From Rhineura floridana (taxonomy: Eukaryota; Chordata; Lepidosauria; Squamata; Rhineuridae): a DNA stretch of 64,000 bases. The DNA lies in assembly GCF_030035675.1 (NCBI RefSeq), contig NC_084495.1:7285001-7349000 (forward strand). The letters run 5' to 3'. The notes beneath the pieces were generated by a model that worked only from the letters and a program-made list of their open reading frames with translations, was not told the DNA's origin and ran no database searches. Within the stretch, counting starts at the first letter, position 1. Every line of letters begins with the position of its first letter. The position numbers and the translations under genes were made by a program. Below are positions 44,073 to 54,633 of the stretch, piece after piece.

Positions 44073-44229
44073 CACTGGCTGGTGGCTCCATGTCAGTGGA
44101 ATCCACTCCAAGTTTTAGTCTGAACTTTCAAAGAGTTGTCCAAGGTGCAGCTTTAGTCCTTGGAAGTTTGGACTAAAACCAGGAGCAGATTCCACTGCTC
44201 CACTGACAAGGAGCTACCAGCCACCACTG
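44073..44229. mobile_element. Palindromic MITE, second hAT-like family, complete copy
   Basis: The ends CACTGGCTGGTGGCTCCATG and GAGCTACCAGCCACCACTG are inverted. The inner arms TTTTAGTCTGAACTTTCAAA and GGAAGTTTGGACTAAAACC also pair. Sister of 17915-18050. Confidence 0.7.
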
Positions 44230-44854
44230 CCCGAGACAGCCTTTAAGAGACATATATTGATTCTGTCACCCTTCAACTCCATTTCAAGTTCGCATTTAGC
44301 CTTTCAAGAGGAATTCATTACAAAGCAAATGTCCTCAGTTGTACAGAATTATATCTACATTCAAAGCTGGACTTTTCCCAAGACCTCCCCCCTTTACTCC
44401 TTTAACAAATGCCAGTAGAGAAAATAAATTTCCTGACCCTAGATACACTGGGAAAGTTGGTTGCAAAGTGTGAAAATCTGTGTGTGGGGGGGGTTCTGAA
44501 GTAACTTGATTTACTGTGCACATCAGCCAAAGATCGACCCCCCCCCTGCAAATATAGGCATTTCAAAGTCAAGAGAATATGGATGGATTCAGACAGAGGT
44601 TAGAAATCTTAACAAAGAAATATAATTGGAACTCAATTATGAATTGTGACAATCAAAAACAAAGATCTCAGATCGAAAACAACTCCCCCCCAACATCTAC
44701 GTAAAAAGAAAGAATAAACCTGTACAAAACAGTTCATTTCTTTAGCATAACACAGTAGATATGTATAGCAATTAACAATACAATTAACATTTGAATAAGG
44801 TTATCTTGGCAGGCGGAGAATTTGGAGACATATGGGGAAAGCTTTGGAAAAATG
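44230..44854. other. Intergenic, no recognised feature
   Basis: G and C homopolymer runs at about 44486-44493 and 44538-44545. No element recognised. Confidence 0.4.
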
Positions 44855-44971
44855 CAGAGCTTGGAAAAGTTACTTTTTTTGAACTACAACTCCCATCAGC
44901 CCCAGCCACCATGGCCACTGGATTGGGCTGATGGGAGTTGTAGTTCAAAAAAGTAACTTTTCCAAGCTCTG
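44855..44971. mobile_element. hAT-type MITE, near-perfect palindrome with target duplication
   Basis: Arms of about 47 bases pair with one indel: CAGAGCTTGGAAAAGTTAC at the left, its inverse at the right. GAAAAATG (44847-44854) and GAAAATG (44972-44978) flank it, an 8-bp target duplication with one A lost. The CAGAG end and 8-bp duplication support hAT. Confidence 0.88.
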
Positions 44972-45631
44972 GAAAATGGAACAGCAGCAAAATTTTAAAA
45001 TCTTTATACATACAGTTCAAACACCTATGTGGAAAATAATCAACTAGGAAATCTTAATTGGTTTTTTAAAAAAATAATTATGCATTTCACACAGGTTCAA
45101 TGAGAATTATGCTGTTTTATGTACACAGGACACTTTTAGTTCATTCTGCGCAGATAACATACTAACCTACCGGTAAAATCTGTCTATGGCTGGTCCCTGT
45201 GACACCTTTGCCACTGATAGCCATAGAGAGTTGGCATTTCATCCCATTGTGCTGTATGGCTCCCATCTTCGAACTTTGAAAACAGAAACCATTTGGAAAG
45301 TGTCCTGGCAAGCTATGAAACACCAGATGGCTGTGGCCTTTACCTTGTCACAACATTTTATTTTATGCAAGTGTTTGAGGATGGGGAGGCAGAAGAACAG
45401 CACATTTCTGTTGCTTCAGTGTAGAGAACATAAAAGGTATGCATGTGTGTGAGAGAGCTACATCTGCACTGTGTTCTGTGGGAATGTGTCAAGCGATGCT
45501 AATTCTCCACTGCTTTGCTCCAGGAGTCATTATGGTACCTGGAAAAACACTTTCTCATACAAATCATCTTACAGTGCCGTAACATAGTTTGGAGGGAAGT
45601 CCCCATCAAAGACAAGAAACTTGATGCTTTG

Positions 45632-45690
45632 GGGCAGAGCTTCCAGCATGGTCACTGGATTGGGCTGATGGGAGTTGGGGGTTGCTCAGA
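45632..45690. mobile_element. hAT-type MITE scrap
   Basis: CAGAGCTTCCAGCATGGTCA, GATTGGGCTGATGGGAGTTG. Lacks the outer right arm. Confidence 0.5.
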
Positions 45691-46127
45691 GCCAAGTGAG
45701 GCAGTAATGCTAAATGTACCACTAGTCATCAAATATATCTATCTATATGTAGCTTTTTTGGGTGGGTGGGGGATTTTTGTTGGGACAATCGCACGCAGGG
45801 AGGGATGTAACCCTTTCAGCCGCAACAAAAATCCACCCTGCCCCAAGATGCTATTAACCGCCAAAGCAAAGCCTTCACTTGTGCAAATGGAAGCTTCTCT
45901 CCTAGAGCTAACAGCACCTTTGGGGAGGGATGATTGTTGTTGGAACTGTGGAAGGGTTAGGGTTAAATCTCCCATGCCTCCATGCTACAGCACAAACAAA
46001 ACTGCTCCCTCCCCCCACTGGTGTGATTGCGAGGGGGGTGTTTAGCATCTTGTCTAGTTTTCCCCTTGGTTCACTCTGGGAAGATCTTACGGAGACACGA
46101 GAGGTTTGGGAGCTTACTCCAAAGGTC
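45691..46127. other. Intergenic, no recognised feature
   Basis: An open frame of 176 codons covers part of this stretch but shows no domain, low-complexity bias or family motif, and is taken as chance. Confidence 0.4.
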
Positions 46128-46290
46128 CCAGGCTATGGTGTGAAGGTGCATGAGGCCACCACCAAGCAGGTCTGGGTATGGTCAGTGCCTGGAGGGGAGA
46201 CCACCTGGGCATCACATGTATGGCGCCTTGGGTTCTATGATGAAACAAAGGCAGGGTATCAATGAAATAACAAATAAATAAATAATAAGC
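46128..46290 (+). mobile_element. 5S rRNA-headed SINE
   Basis: AAGCAGGTCTGGGTATGGTC, AGTGCCTGGAGGGGAGACCA and CCTGGGCATCAC follow the internal promoter half of 5S rRNA. The tail (GGCAGGGTATCAATGAAATA, AATAAATAAATAA) is of the L2 kind. This is the SINE3-like design. Confidence 0.75.
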
Positions 46291-46299
46291 ATAATCTAT

Positions 46300-49200
46300 G
46301 GAAGGTGAAGGGCCAAGAGGAAGATGAATGGTCCCGTGGATCGATGGCAAGGGTTGAACATCCCAAAAGATGGGACTCTAGGCGAGAAAAAAAAGAGAAA
46401 GGAGGTGGTGAGATGTGATTTGTCTCCTGTTAGAAGGACGTCTTTCAGAAGCAAAATATATAAGCAGTGTTTTCTTCCATGAAGTTTTTTTTTAACAAAA
46501 AACTATTTTCTTTCTTTTCAAAATGATTTTGTCATACATTTTTCAAGTGTTGTCTAAAACAATTGAATTTTCAGATGATATAATTTTAGCCTATTATAGT
46601 TATATTTTATATATTTTATTTATATAACCATGTACACTCTGCTTTCCCACCCCATGGAGCACGCTAAACCACTGAGCATCAACCAAGAATAAAATCACTC
46701 CACTAATTAAGAATAACACCAGTTGTTTCAATTAAAACAAGGACAGCGTGACAAATGTATGCAGGTTACTGTATTGGGTATTTTGATTGTTTGCATTTAC
46801 ATACAAGAGTCTCACCCCACCCCTGAAAAACAGATTATATATTGGCACACATTGGGAATTAAAAAAACATCAGCAACCAACTGTGCAGCTGTTTTCTGTT
46901 ATCAGTCACTTCTCAGAGCTTTTTGATCTCTCACTGGACATGCAAGCACTCCCGTTGGCTAGGATTAGGGAAGGCAGGTCCATGTGGTGTATTAGGGCTT
47001 CACTGAGATACAAAAGCAAGAGGTTTGGGAGAGGAAAGCAGATTGAACAGTGAGAAGATCCAAGGTCCCTTCATTCACTATCAGACAGAGTGAGGAGAAA
47101 GCCTCAAGCAGCAAATGTGGAGGTGGGGACAGCTCCCTGCTAGTCCTCCTAAGCCGTCCCAGTCATTCCTCTTTGTTGTTGCATGCTGCGTGGTCTGTCC
47201 AAACCATCGTGCTGTCACAGGTGCAGTGCAGGACACTATCCACCACAAGTGTTGAAGTAAGACTAAACTGCCACTCCAGTCGGCTTGCTTCTGTTGAATG
47301 AGGAAGGGTAGCCATCTGCCCTTCACCTCAGGCAGAAAAATGTCTAGGGCTGGCCATCAGAGGCCTTCCCACTGCTTTTCGGAACTCTCAACGAATTTGT
47401 ACGCCAGCTGTGTGATGCACGGCAGTGCAGAATTAAGCCCGGAGCTGAAAAATTTAATCTGCCCACAACCACCACCGAGGGAGCAATGAAACAGGAAGCA
47501 AACCCAAGCAATGAAATGAGTCTGAATCTGTCAAAACTAGGGCTATAGTTTGGTCCACTGCAGAGATGGTGTGTGAGCCATTTTTATCCAGCTGGACACC
47601 GTCTCGTCAAAGTTAAGAGCTTTTGGCATCAACTCTCTCCTTACCCCTGTGACTGCTACTCTGAGGCACTTCATAAGACAGAGAGAATGTTTCTTCACTA
47701 GGTGAAGATGAAGATTATTGAGGGGCAGGGTAGGCTTTGGTCCACAACCCGTGATATACACAGAAAGACCCCCCTCCCCATTGGGGCAATAAGGGAAAAC
47801 ACCCACCCACAGACACAGACAGACACAGTGTAATAAGAACTGTAGGCACTGTGCAGTCCTTGGCATACACATCCACTGGGCCACCAAGTCCTTTGGATGG
47901 TTGCCTTTTGAGCTCTGGGAAGGAACCCCATTGCCTGTGCTGGAGGAGGCCATTCCTCAAGCTAACACTGTCACATGGGGAAATGTATTGTATTGTATGA
48001 ACATGAGGCCACAGGAGTGGCCTGCTGCATTGGAGCAAGCTCCTTTTCACCCCAGCCGTCTGTTTCCAATGGTTTGGTTTGCCAAATCCCTTCAGAAACC
48101 CAAGAGCAAGGGATGATGGGAACCGAACTACCTCAATATACATGCTTCTTTTAAAGGATTCCAAGGAGGAAAGTTTCATTTCTATACACAACATGCTCTC
48201 TCGTGGGAGCGTCACACTGTGTGAAAGACTGCAACGCAGCTGTTGGCCTTGAAGCTTTTTCTTCTGCAAGGGGAAAGGGAGGGGCCAGATGGCAAGCCTC
48301 TGTCGAGTCATGGGGGCACCATGGAGGGTGTTTTTTCTGCGCCACAGGACTCCGTCTCTTGCCTGAGCCTCTGCCCCTCCGGCACATGGGGATTCTATCC
48401 TAACAAAAATGGTCTTTTCTGAAAGGCTTCTGAGGAAGGCAGTGATCTTTGGATTTCCTAACTGAAACTGATCAGAGATGCTTACCCCAACCCAAACAGT
48501 CTAGTGTTTTGCAGAAACAGTATTATCTGCTGAGGATAAATTGCACCACAGGACTGGGAAAGCAACCTTCTGTAACACCAGCGCTGGCATTCAGCAAACC
48601 ACCACAGCATTTGGAATTGCCATTTTCTTCTCTCCCACCCCCACCTGCCCTCTCCATATTGCACAGGTATGCCAAAATGTTTTGCAACCAAAAAAAATGC
48701 AAGCATTGGTACTAACCATGGATTTCATATATTATTATCTAGCCTTCCTCCTCCTCCTAGGGGGATGGTATTTAAATCTCTTAATAGTGTTTTTGTAGCA
48801 GCCAAGGTTCTCTTTCAGTTTCATTATTAATGGTTGAACACCCCCCAGCTAGAGGCTCAGAGTGAAAACTGCCAAGACGGAGACTCCAACATGCCTGTTT
48901 TGCACGTGATCAGCCACATTCTCTAGCAGCCATCCCAATTTATCGCTTGATCCCTGGTGACATGTCTTCACTCTCTCACTTTGATTTCAACAGTTTACCT
49001 CTCACTCTCTCTCTAAGACAGGTGAAGATTTCACAAGTCATAGATTGCAGAGCCTTATATAACACTGCTTCTGCCTGGTGGTGGTGAGAATGATGACAGG
49101 TCATAACAGATATGCAGATATTATGGGCAGGGATTATCTTCCTTTGGCAGCGGCCCTGAAGGGATAGCTGTTTCCATCCAAGGAAAAACAGTTATTAAAC

Positions 49201-49485
49201 AGAAAGCAGCTGACAAGAAGTCTGTAGCAGGAATGCAGTCCAAGGTTTCCTGGCTCCTGCCTCCAAGATCCAGGCTGGAAAATGGGGAGAAGCTCTTTGA
49301 AGATTTATTTGTGATGCCCCTGGCACATAGAACTGCTGGCTCACCTTCAAGGACCGAGGTGCCATTTTGGCTTTCAGACTAGTGTAACGTCTCTGTGCGT
49401 GAATATTTGAGCATGTGGATGGCACGGCTCATAGCAAAGCTCAAAGGCTGTTCTTGCACATATAAGGTAACAAGTGCAACCATAA
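46300..49485. other. Intergenic, no recognised gene or clear repeat
   Basis: This is the longest stretch in the window without an assignable repeat, about 3.2 kb. Open frames up to 198 codons (47715-48311, minus) have no family features. It may be unique sequence worth a conservation check. Confidence 0.45.
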
Positions 49486-49489
49486 TTGT

Positions 49490-49676
49490 TAAGTATTTAT
49501 ATAGTGTTTTACATACATAATCTTGTGGTAAGCTATACCACAACCCTGCAAGATAGGACAGTTTATTACCCAATAATGCAATTTGAGACTGAGGTGAGAT
49601 TTGTGGCTGCGGTGAAATTTGAACTGGGGGCTTCTCAGTTCTCAATTCAGTCTCCTAACTACTATACCAAAACCAG
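49490..49676 (-). mobile_element. MIR-like (CORE) SINE, ancient copy
   Basis: In reverse: TATTTATATAGTGTTTTACA, ACCACAACCCTGCAAGATAG, then GAGACTGAGGTGAG, a reverse B-box area (AATTTGAACTGGGGGC) and CTCCTAACTACTATACCAA, reading like a reverse MIR from 3' end to tRNA-like head. Confidence 0.6.
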
Positions 49677-49904
49677 CTCTCTCTTGCTTTTAAAAGCGCT
49701 GCATTCTAAGAACATTTCTTGACGGTACTTTTTAATAATTCACAATATTCTGAAGTCTAGGTGGTCCTGAATCAGTCTGGAACATGAGGGGGCAACGGAG
49801 TGGGGGGAATGTATGTGTGCTTCCCCCCTCCCCATTCTCTGAATGGCCTTTATTAGAAAGGACCCAAACAATTTTGACACCTCCACAGGTGAGTTGAGTG
49901 AATT

Positions 49905-50012
49905 AGGCCCAAGCAAACCTGGTTGCGCACTGTGAGAACAGGACGCTGGACTAGATGGGCCACTGGCCTGATGCGGCTCTTCTGGATAAGGCTTTTCTTA
50001 TGTTCTTGGATG
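49905..50012 (+). mobile_element. CR1 LINE 3' end fragment
   Basis: ACTGTGAGAACAGGACGCTG, GACTAGATGGGCCACTGGCC and TTTTCTTATGTTCTTGG match the end of the 3636-5189 copy. Confidence 0.8.
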
Positions 50013-50419
50013 TATAATAATCTGCATAAATTGTCTCTCCTCTTTAAAGTAGCCAAATTGCTCCTGAGTTTGGGAGATAGACTTCTGAGGCACTGCTGAG
50101 AGCTGCTGGGTTCGGAAAAGCTAAGCAAGAGTGCATTCTAACTGTATTGTGATTGCCACTTGCACCCCGAGCACAATAAATGCCCCACTGGGATGATCCA
50201 AGGTCTTAAGCTGTTTTGTGTGAATGCAGCATTGCTTCCCAGGGCTCTTCCTGTCCTGAACACAGCCTTTCCTTCTTCATTGTGATAGTTCTCACACTGT
50301 GTGCACAGGGCTCAAGATTCCAGACTGACATAAACCGGTTTAGGTCCCAGCTCTCACTGGGGTGCAAAATGTATTTGTAGACTGCATCACTTCAGAAAGC
50401 TGTGTGTGTCTGTGTGTGT

Positions 50420-50805
50420 TTGTTACATTTATACCCCACCTTTCTTTCAGAGAGCTAGTGTGGCGTAGTGGTTAGAGTGCTGGACTACGACCTGGGAGAC
50501 CAGGGTTCGAATCCCCACACAGCCATGAAGCTCACTGGGTGACCTTGGGCCAGTCACTGCCTCTCAGCCTCAGAGGAAGGCAATGGTAAACCCCCTCTGA
50601 ATACCGCTTACCATGAAAACCCTGTTCATAGGGTCACCATAAGTCAGGATCGACTTGAAGGCAGGCCATTTCCATTTTTCATTTTCTTTCACCATGGAGC
50701 CCAAGGCAGCTTACATGTGCTCCCCAGGAAGTCTCCCATCCAGGCACTGACCAGACCCAGACCTGCTTAGCTTCAGCAAGGAGGTGGCCTCATGTGCCTT
50801 CAGAC
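50420..50805 (-). mobile_element. 5S rRNA-headed SINE, reverse, split by another SINE
   Basis: The tail TTACATTTATACCCCACC (left) and CCCAAGGCAGCTTACATG (right of the insert) run into CTCCCATCCAGGCACTGACC and CCAGACCTGCTTAGCTTCAG, the reverse of 5S rRNA. The interruption is 50450-50682 plus one copy of a 9-bp duplication. Confidence 0.75.
50450..50682 (+). mobile_element. Sauria-type SINE, full length, with 9-bp target duplication
   Basis: A box GTGGCGTAGTGGTTAGAGTG and B box GGGTTCGAATCCCC give a tRNA-like head. The middle has CTTGGGCCAGTCACTGCCTC. The tail GGGTCACCATAAGTCAGGAT, CGACTTGAAGGCA is BovB-like. TTTCTTTCA lies on both sides (50441-50449 and 50683-50691). The clear duplication and intact boxes suggest a fairly young copy. 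Confidence 0.9.
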
Positions 50806-50818
50806 CAACAGCATGGGT

Positions 50819-50838
50819 CTGTGTGTGTGTGTGTGTGT
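50819..50838 (+). repeat. GT microsatellite
   Basis: About ten GT units. Confidence 0.9.
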
Positions 50839-51651
50839 CATGGCTCATGTGGGTGAAATGCTTCTCAAGAGCAAAGAATTCCCTTCAAACAAACAAACAA
50901 ACAGCAGAATGCAGGGAACAGGGTCCCACCCTGGTATTCCCCTGCTCTCGCCCGCTTCTTTTCTGTCTTTTCTATCAGCTGTGTTTAAAAAAATCCTCAT
51001 AAGAAGACCCCTGGGAGTCTGAAGAGGTACAACCCTCCGTTCCCTGGTCAGTCCAGCCACCTCATTCACAGTATTAAAAACTAGGCTGTATCACTTCAGA
51101 CTTTGGGATTCGTGGATCACATAACTGAAAGCTGCTCCATACCAAAATAAATAAATAAAACCCTCAAAGAGAAAAAAAAATTGTCAGGAAGAATGCAAGG
51201 CCAGGATCCTGCTCTCCCTGAGATGCTAGCTCTCTATATGCGGGGACTGGGCTTGTTTTTTGGGGTGGGTGGGGTGAGAGACAAAAGTATGGAGAAGCAT
51301 CTAGTAATGTGATTCTCCTACCCATTTGCTCACTTCAGGAAGAGCCAGACCTATGCGAGTGGAATATCTTTTGACAAGTTCCCTGCTTGGTGACATTATT
51401 AAGGGGCTGGGGCAGGGAGCATCATCTGAAGGCTGACTTTCGCCATGGCATCACTGCATCGTGAAAACAAGTTAGGTAAGAGCCCCCAAATCAGAAGCAG
51501 GCAACTGGGCTGCAGGACACTGTTCCCTTGGGTTCATGAAGTCCAGTAAGGCATTTTCTCTTATCAAAGGAACGCCACACCTGCAACAGCGCACGATGCC
51601 AGCTTCCAATCCTGTTGGGCGGCAGCTTCCTGACAACAGGTTTGTGTACAA

Positions 51652-51802
51652 TTTTTTAAATCTTACATTTATTTCCTGCCGTTCTTCCATCGAGGAACCC
51701 AAGGGGGCATACATGTGGTTCCCAGGCGGTCCCTCATCCAGGCACTGACGACACTCAGATCTGCTTCTCTTCAGCAAGCTGGCGGCCTCATGGGCCTTCA
51801 GG
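51652..51802 (-). mobile_element. 5S rRNA-headed SINE, reverse
   Basis: Tail TTACATTTATTTCCTGCCG, AACCCAAGGGGGCATACATG; head GTCCCTCATCCAGGCACTG and AGATCTGCTTCTCTTCAGC, GGCGGCCTCATGGGCCTTC. Unsplit sister of 50420-50805. Confidence 0.75.
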
Positions 51803-52134
51803 CCACAGAGTTAAGCCTCCTTGTGCATCACAGTGAACTCACCTAAATGGAGGGTGGCCAACTGTCCGGGTTAAATAAAAAAAAAAACCAACAAGCGCTA
51901 GCCCAGCCTTGGTCTTGCACTTTTAAGAGAAGCTTGATCTGCAGAAACCAGCAGAGGAAGTTTTCCCCAACATTCCCTTAATAATGTGTGCGATCAAGCC
52001 CCTTTTAAAAGTTGCTCTTTATCGACAGGGTCAGTTAATTCACAGACAGCAGAGGGGAGCGGCACAAGGCAAGCATGCACAGGCCTGATCTCCTGTTTCA
52101 CATGAGGATCATCACATTTCAGAATGGCCAAACA

Positions 52135-52332
52135 GAGCCTTCCCCAGAACATAGGAAGCTGCCTTATAGCGAGTCAGACTACGAGTCCATCTAGCCCAGT
52201 ACTGTCTACACTGACTGGCAGCAGCATTTCAGGCAGGAGTCTTCCCAAGACCTACCTGGAGATGCCATTGGGAACTGAACCTGGCACCTTCTACATGGGC
52301 AGCAGATGCCCTACCACCGAGCTATGCCAACA
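52135..52332 (-). mobile_element. tRNA-headed SINE with CR1-like tail, reverse
   Basis: On the reverse strand ATAGCTCGGTGGTAGGGCAT (A box) and GGTTCAGTTCCCAATGG (B box) lead to GTACTGGGCTAGATGGACTC and a CAGCTTCCTATGTTC end. The tail resembles the CR1 3' end (GGACTAGATGGGCC, TTCTTATGTTC). Confidence 0.8.
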
Positions 52333-52370
52333 CTAGATGAAGAGGTCAAAGGAGGATAAAGAGAAAGACG

Positions 52371-52778
52371 GGCATAGTTGTCCAGGGTCTTGGGGGTGTG
52401 TCTTAGACCCTTTACTTTTTGGGGGAGCAGGGTCCCAATGTCTCCAGCAACCTATGAGCCAACCAGCATGAAAAAGGTGTGTGTTAGCCACTGAGAAGAG
52501 TCTTCTAACTTGCTTCCTTGTTCATTCCTGCTGATTGGAGCCAATCAGACTGAAAGGAGGTGAGCGAGCCACTGAGAAGACTCTTTTCTAACTCTCTCTC
52601 ATTTTATGCTTATTGGCTTCTAGGGATGTCTGTTGTTGTGGGAGAAGGCATGAACAAGGATCCCATTCTCAACCCAGCAGCAAAAAAAAAGAAAAGGACA
52701 GAAGAAGAAGGTGGTGGTGGTGGCTGTGACTCTCATGAAGGGACCCTGCACTTCTGAATTTGCCACTACCCTACTGTA
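52371..52778 (+). repeat. Unassigned repeat family, plus copy of an inverted pair
   Basis: GTCCAGGGTCTT, GGGGGAGCAGGGTCCCAATG, GCTGATTGGAGCCAATCAGA and CATGAAGGGACCCTGCACTT recur in the same order, reversed, at 62881-63198. No open frame, no terminal repeats seen. Confidence 0.65.
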
Positions 52779-52799
52779 GAAAGCCTTCAGCACATGACG

Positions 52800-54295
52800 T
52801 AACACAAAGCTACACCCTGTCCTAAAGCAAACTCTTTCTTCTGGTCAATGCCTGGCTGCTTCCTGCAGCATCTACAACACTGACTCCAGGCTGATTCATA
52901 AGAAACGTAATTTAGCTACCTCAGAAAGGAGACTAAAGAACTAATCTTACCAGGCAACAATCACCCTGAACTAGGGAACTCCAGGCTTAACAGAAGCCTG
53001 TCTGTGTCTGCTGTTGCTTGCAAGGAGAAACAGCGCCTGTGCCTAGCAGAGCAATGTCTGTGCCTGGCCTCTCCCCCGTCCGCCCCGGTAGCAGACTTGT
53101 GAGTCTCTAACACAGCTCCGCATGCAGAAAAACTGTTTCCACACACGGACTGCAGATTCTGGACTGGGAAGAAAGTCCCAAGTCTGTGTGCAAAGAGCAG
53201 GGTGGTTTCTGTCAAATGCATCTTGGAGAAATGTCCATATATCATTCTTACGGAATACTCTTCCTTGAGGCCCAAACACACTGTTTCTAGTAACAACTAG
53301 TGCTAAATCTGTTCCTTCATGAAATCTGCACATCTGGAGGGTGGATTGGAAAAATAATGAGTTATTCATCTTTTTAAAAATAGGAGTAAACTACATTTTG
53401 CTCAACTGAAAGTGCTACTGAGTGAGTCAGACCCTTCCCCTTGCTTTCAGGGTTTAAATTTGTGTCATTTGCCATTCTGAAAACACTGGACTGCAAACCT
53501 TGAGAGAAGCACTATCTGCCACAGGGCCTGTTGAATTAGAGTAGGAGGAGAGGAATTCTGAGAGAGGGGAACTTTCAGTAAAATCAGGTGAAAAGAATCA
53601 TAAGCCAAAAGAGGCCAATAGGGAAACCAAGCATCGAATCACAATTTCAGAGATAGATTTAAGATACAGAAAATGATTCAGGATTTACCAACACATTATT
53701 ATTATTTTGCCTCCTTGAGTGTTTCAGACTATGGATTGTATTCAATTAAGTGCTGCTCAAAGTAGACGCATTGAAATTACTGAGCCTAAGTTGGCCATGT
53801 CCATGAACTTCAATGGGTATACTAGCACTGAATAATGCCCTATACTTTTGAAATTTTGGCTGCTACAAAATTAACTCTCAGAGGATTTCGCAATGAGATT
53901 AAACTCCACTTCCAAGACCAGATATCTTAGTGTCGCCGTAGAATTGGTTTTTGTTTGTGTCTTCGTTGGGGAGGAGGAGTTTGGACCAATGAAATCCATT
54001 AAAAACTTTAACAGCCAGCTATGCATAATCAGCTCCTGTGTCAACTAGAAAAATCATAGCAGGAAAAGTATGATAGTGCTACAAGAATTCTCTCTGTAGG
54101 AGAAAGCCAAATAAAACCAGCTTGAAAAGCAAAACTGTCCAATCAGGATTGTCCTTACTTGACCAACATGGCGCTCCCCGCCTACAATTGAAGAGGCTCA
54201 ATTCCTCTTTGGAATGGGCTGGGTTTAGACAGTGCCAGAGAATGCTGGTGGCGACAGTTCATGTGCCCGGGTACCGGGACATTTGAATGATGGCT
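52800..54295 (-). other. Probable SLC16A2 3' UTR and downstream flank
   Basis: It lies directly after the SLC16A2 stop on the minus strand. Apart from a MITE at 53731-53838 no repeat is recognised, fitting transcribed or unique sequence. I found no canonical minus-strand AATAAA here, so the polyadenylation site is unresolved. Confidence 0.45.
53731..53838. mobile_element. Palindromic MITE, family as at 7982, diverged
   Basis: CAAAGTAGACGCATTGAAAT and CTTCAATGGGTATACTAGC are inverted; GCCATGTCCATGAA is central. Confidence 0.55.
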
Positions 54296-54516
54296 TTAGA
54301 TGTGTGCCTCCATGACTGGAGAACCAGGGAGAAGCTCCCCATTCATAACGGTCTCTGAAACCAACATCTTGTCTTTCCCAGAGTCCAGCCGCTTCTTCTT
54401 GAGCTGTCCCTGATGGATCAGAGGAACAATGGCCAGAACCAGACCCCCAACTATTGGAGGAATGCCAGCAAAGTAGAAGGCGAGGTGGTAATTCCCAAAA
54501 TGGTCACGGAGAAATC
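54296..54516 (-). CDS. SLC16A2: SLC16A2 (MCT8) last coding exon
   Basis: The exon follows a strong acceptor on the minus strand (CTTCTTTCTTGTAG, AG at 54518-54517). It completes a Gly codon split after its first base and encodes 72 further residues to TAA at 54298-54296. FLRDHFGNYHLAFYFAGIPP leads into a hydrophobic helix (GGLVLAIVPLIH), the last membrane segment of the 12-helix fold. Next comes a basic, charged cytosolic tail with SGKDKML and the family tail GELLPGSP. From family knowledge MCT8 is a plasma-membrane facilitative transporter of thyroid hormones T3 and T4. The joined exon phase and the mammalian-like tail leave little doubt. The paralogue SLC16A10 is the only near alternative, and its tail differs as I recall it. 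Confidence 0.95.
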
Positions 54517-54544
54517 CTACAAGAAAGAAGAGCAACGTTTGTAT

Positions 54545-54633
54545 CAGCCTTCCAGGCGACTTGGACTGCTCTGGCTGGGGTTGATGGGAGCTGTAGTCCA
54601 AAACATGAGGACACCCAGGGTGGAAAAGGCTGC
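54545..54633. mobile_element. hAT-type MITE next to the SLC16A2 acceptor
   Basis: The ends CAGCCTTCC and GGAAAAGGCTG are inverted. TCTGGCTGGGGTTGATGGGA and CTGTAGTCCAAAACATGAGG are the family centre and right arm. It starts 28 bases intronic of the exon. Confidence 0.75.

Noticed and set aside
45515-46045. 176-codon open frame, plus strand
   Set aside because: It overlaps a MITE scrap and has no family features.
46128-46220. Possible 5S rRNA gene
   Set aside because: Only the internal part resembles 5S and it joins an L2-like tail, so it is a SINE.
47715-48311. 198-codon open frame, minus strand
   Set aside because: No domain, signal peptide or recognised family. Cys/Pro/Ser-rich composition and overlapping open frames on the other strand suggest chance.
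50088-50130. Another 5S-like block (GGTTCGGAAAAGCTAAGCAA)
   Set aside because: Only about 20 bases resemble 5S rRNA and no tail is attached; may be chance.
50450-50530. Possible tRNA gene
   Set aside because: A and B boxes are present, but they form the head of a SINE with BovB-like tail and target duplication; no complete cloverleaf expected.
565-54295. An XIST-like or other long non-coding gene between RLIM and SLC16A2
   Set aside because: Nothing in sequence supports one: no conserved tandem repeats of that kind and no exon-like islands; XIST is specific to placental mammals.
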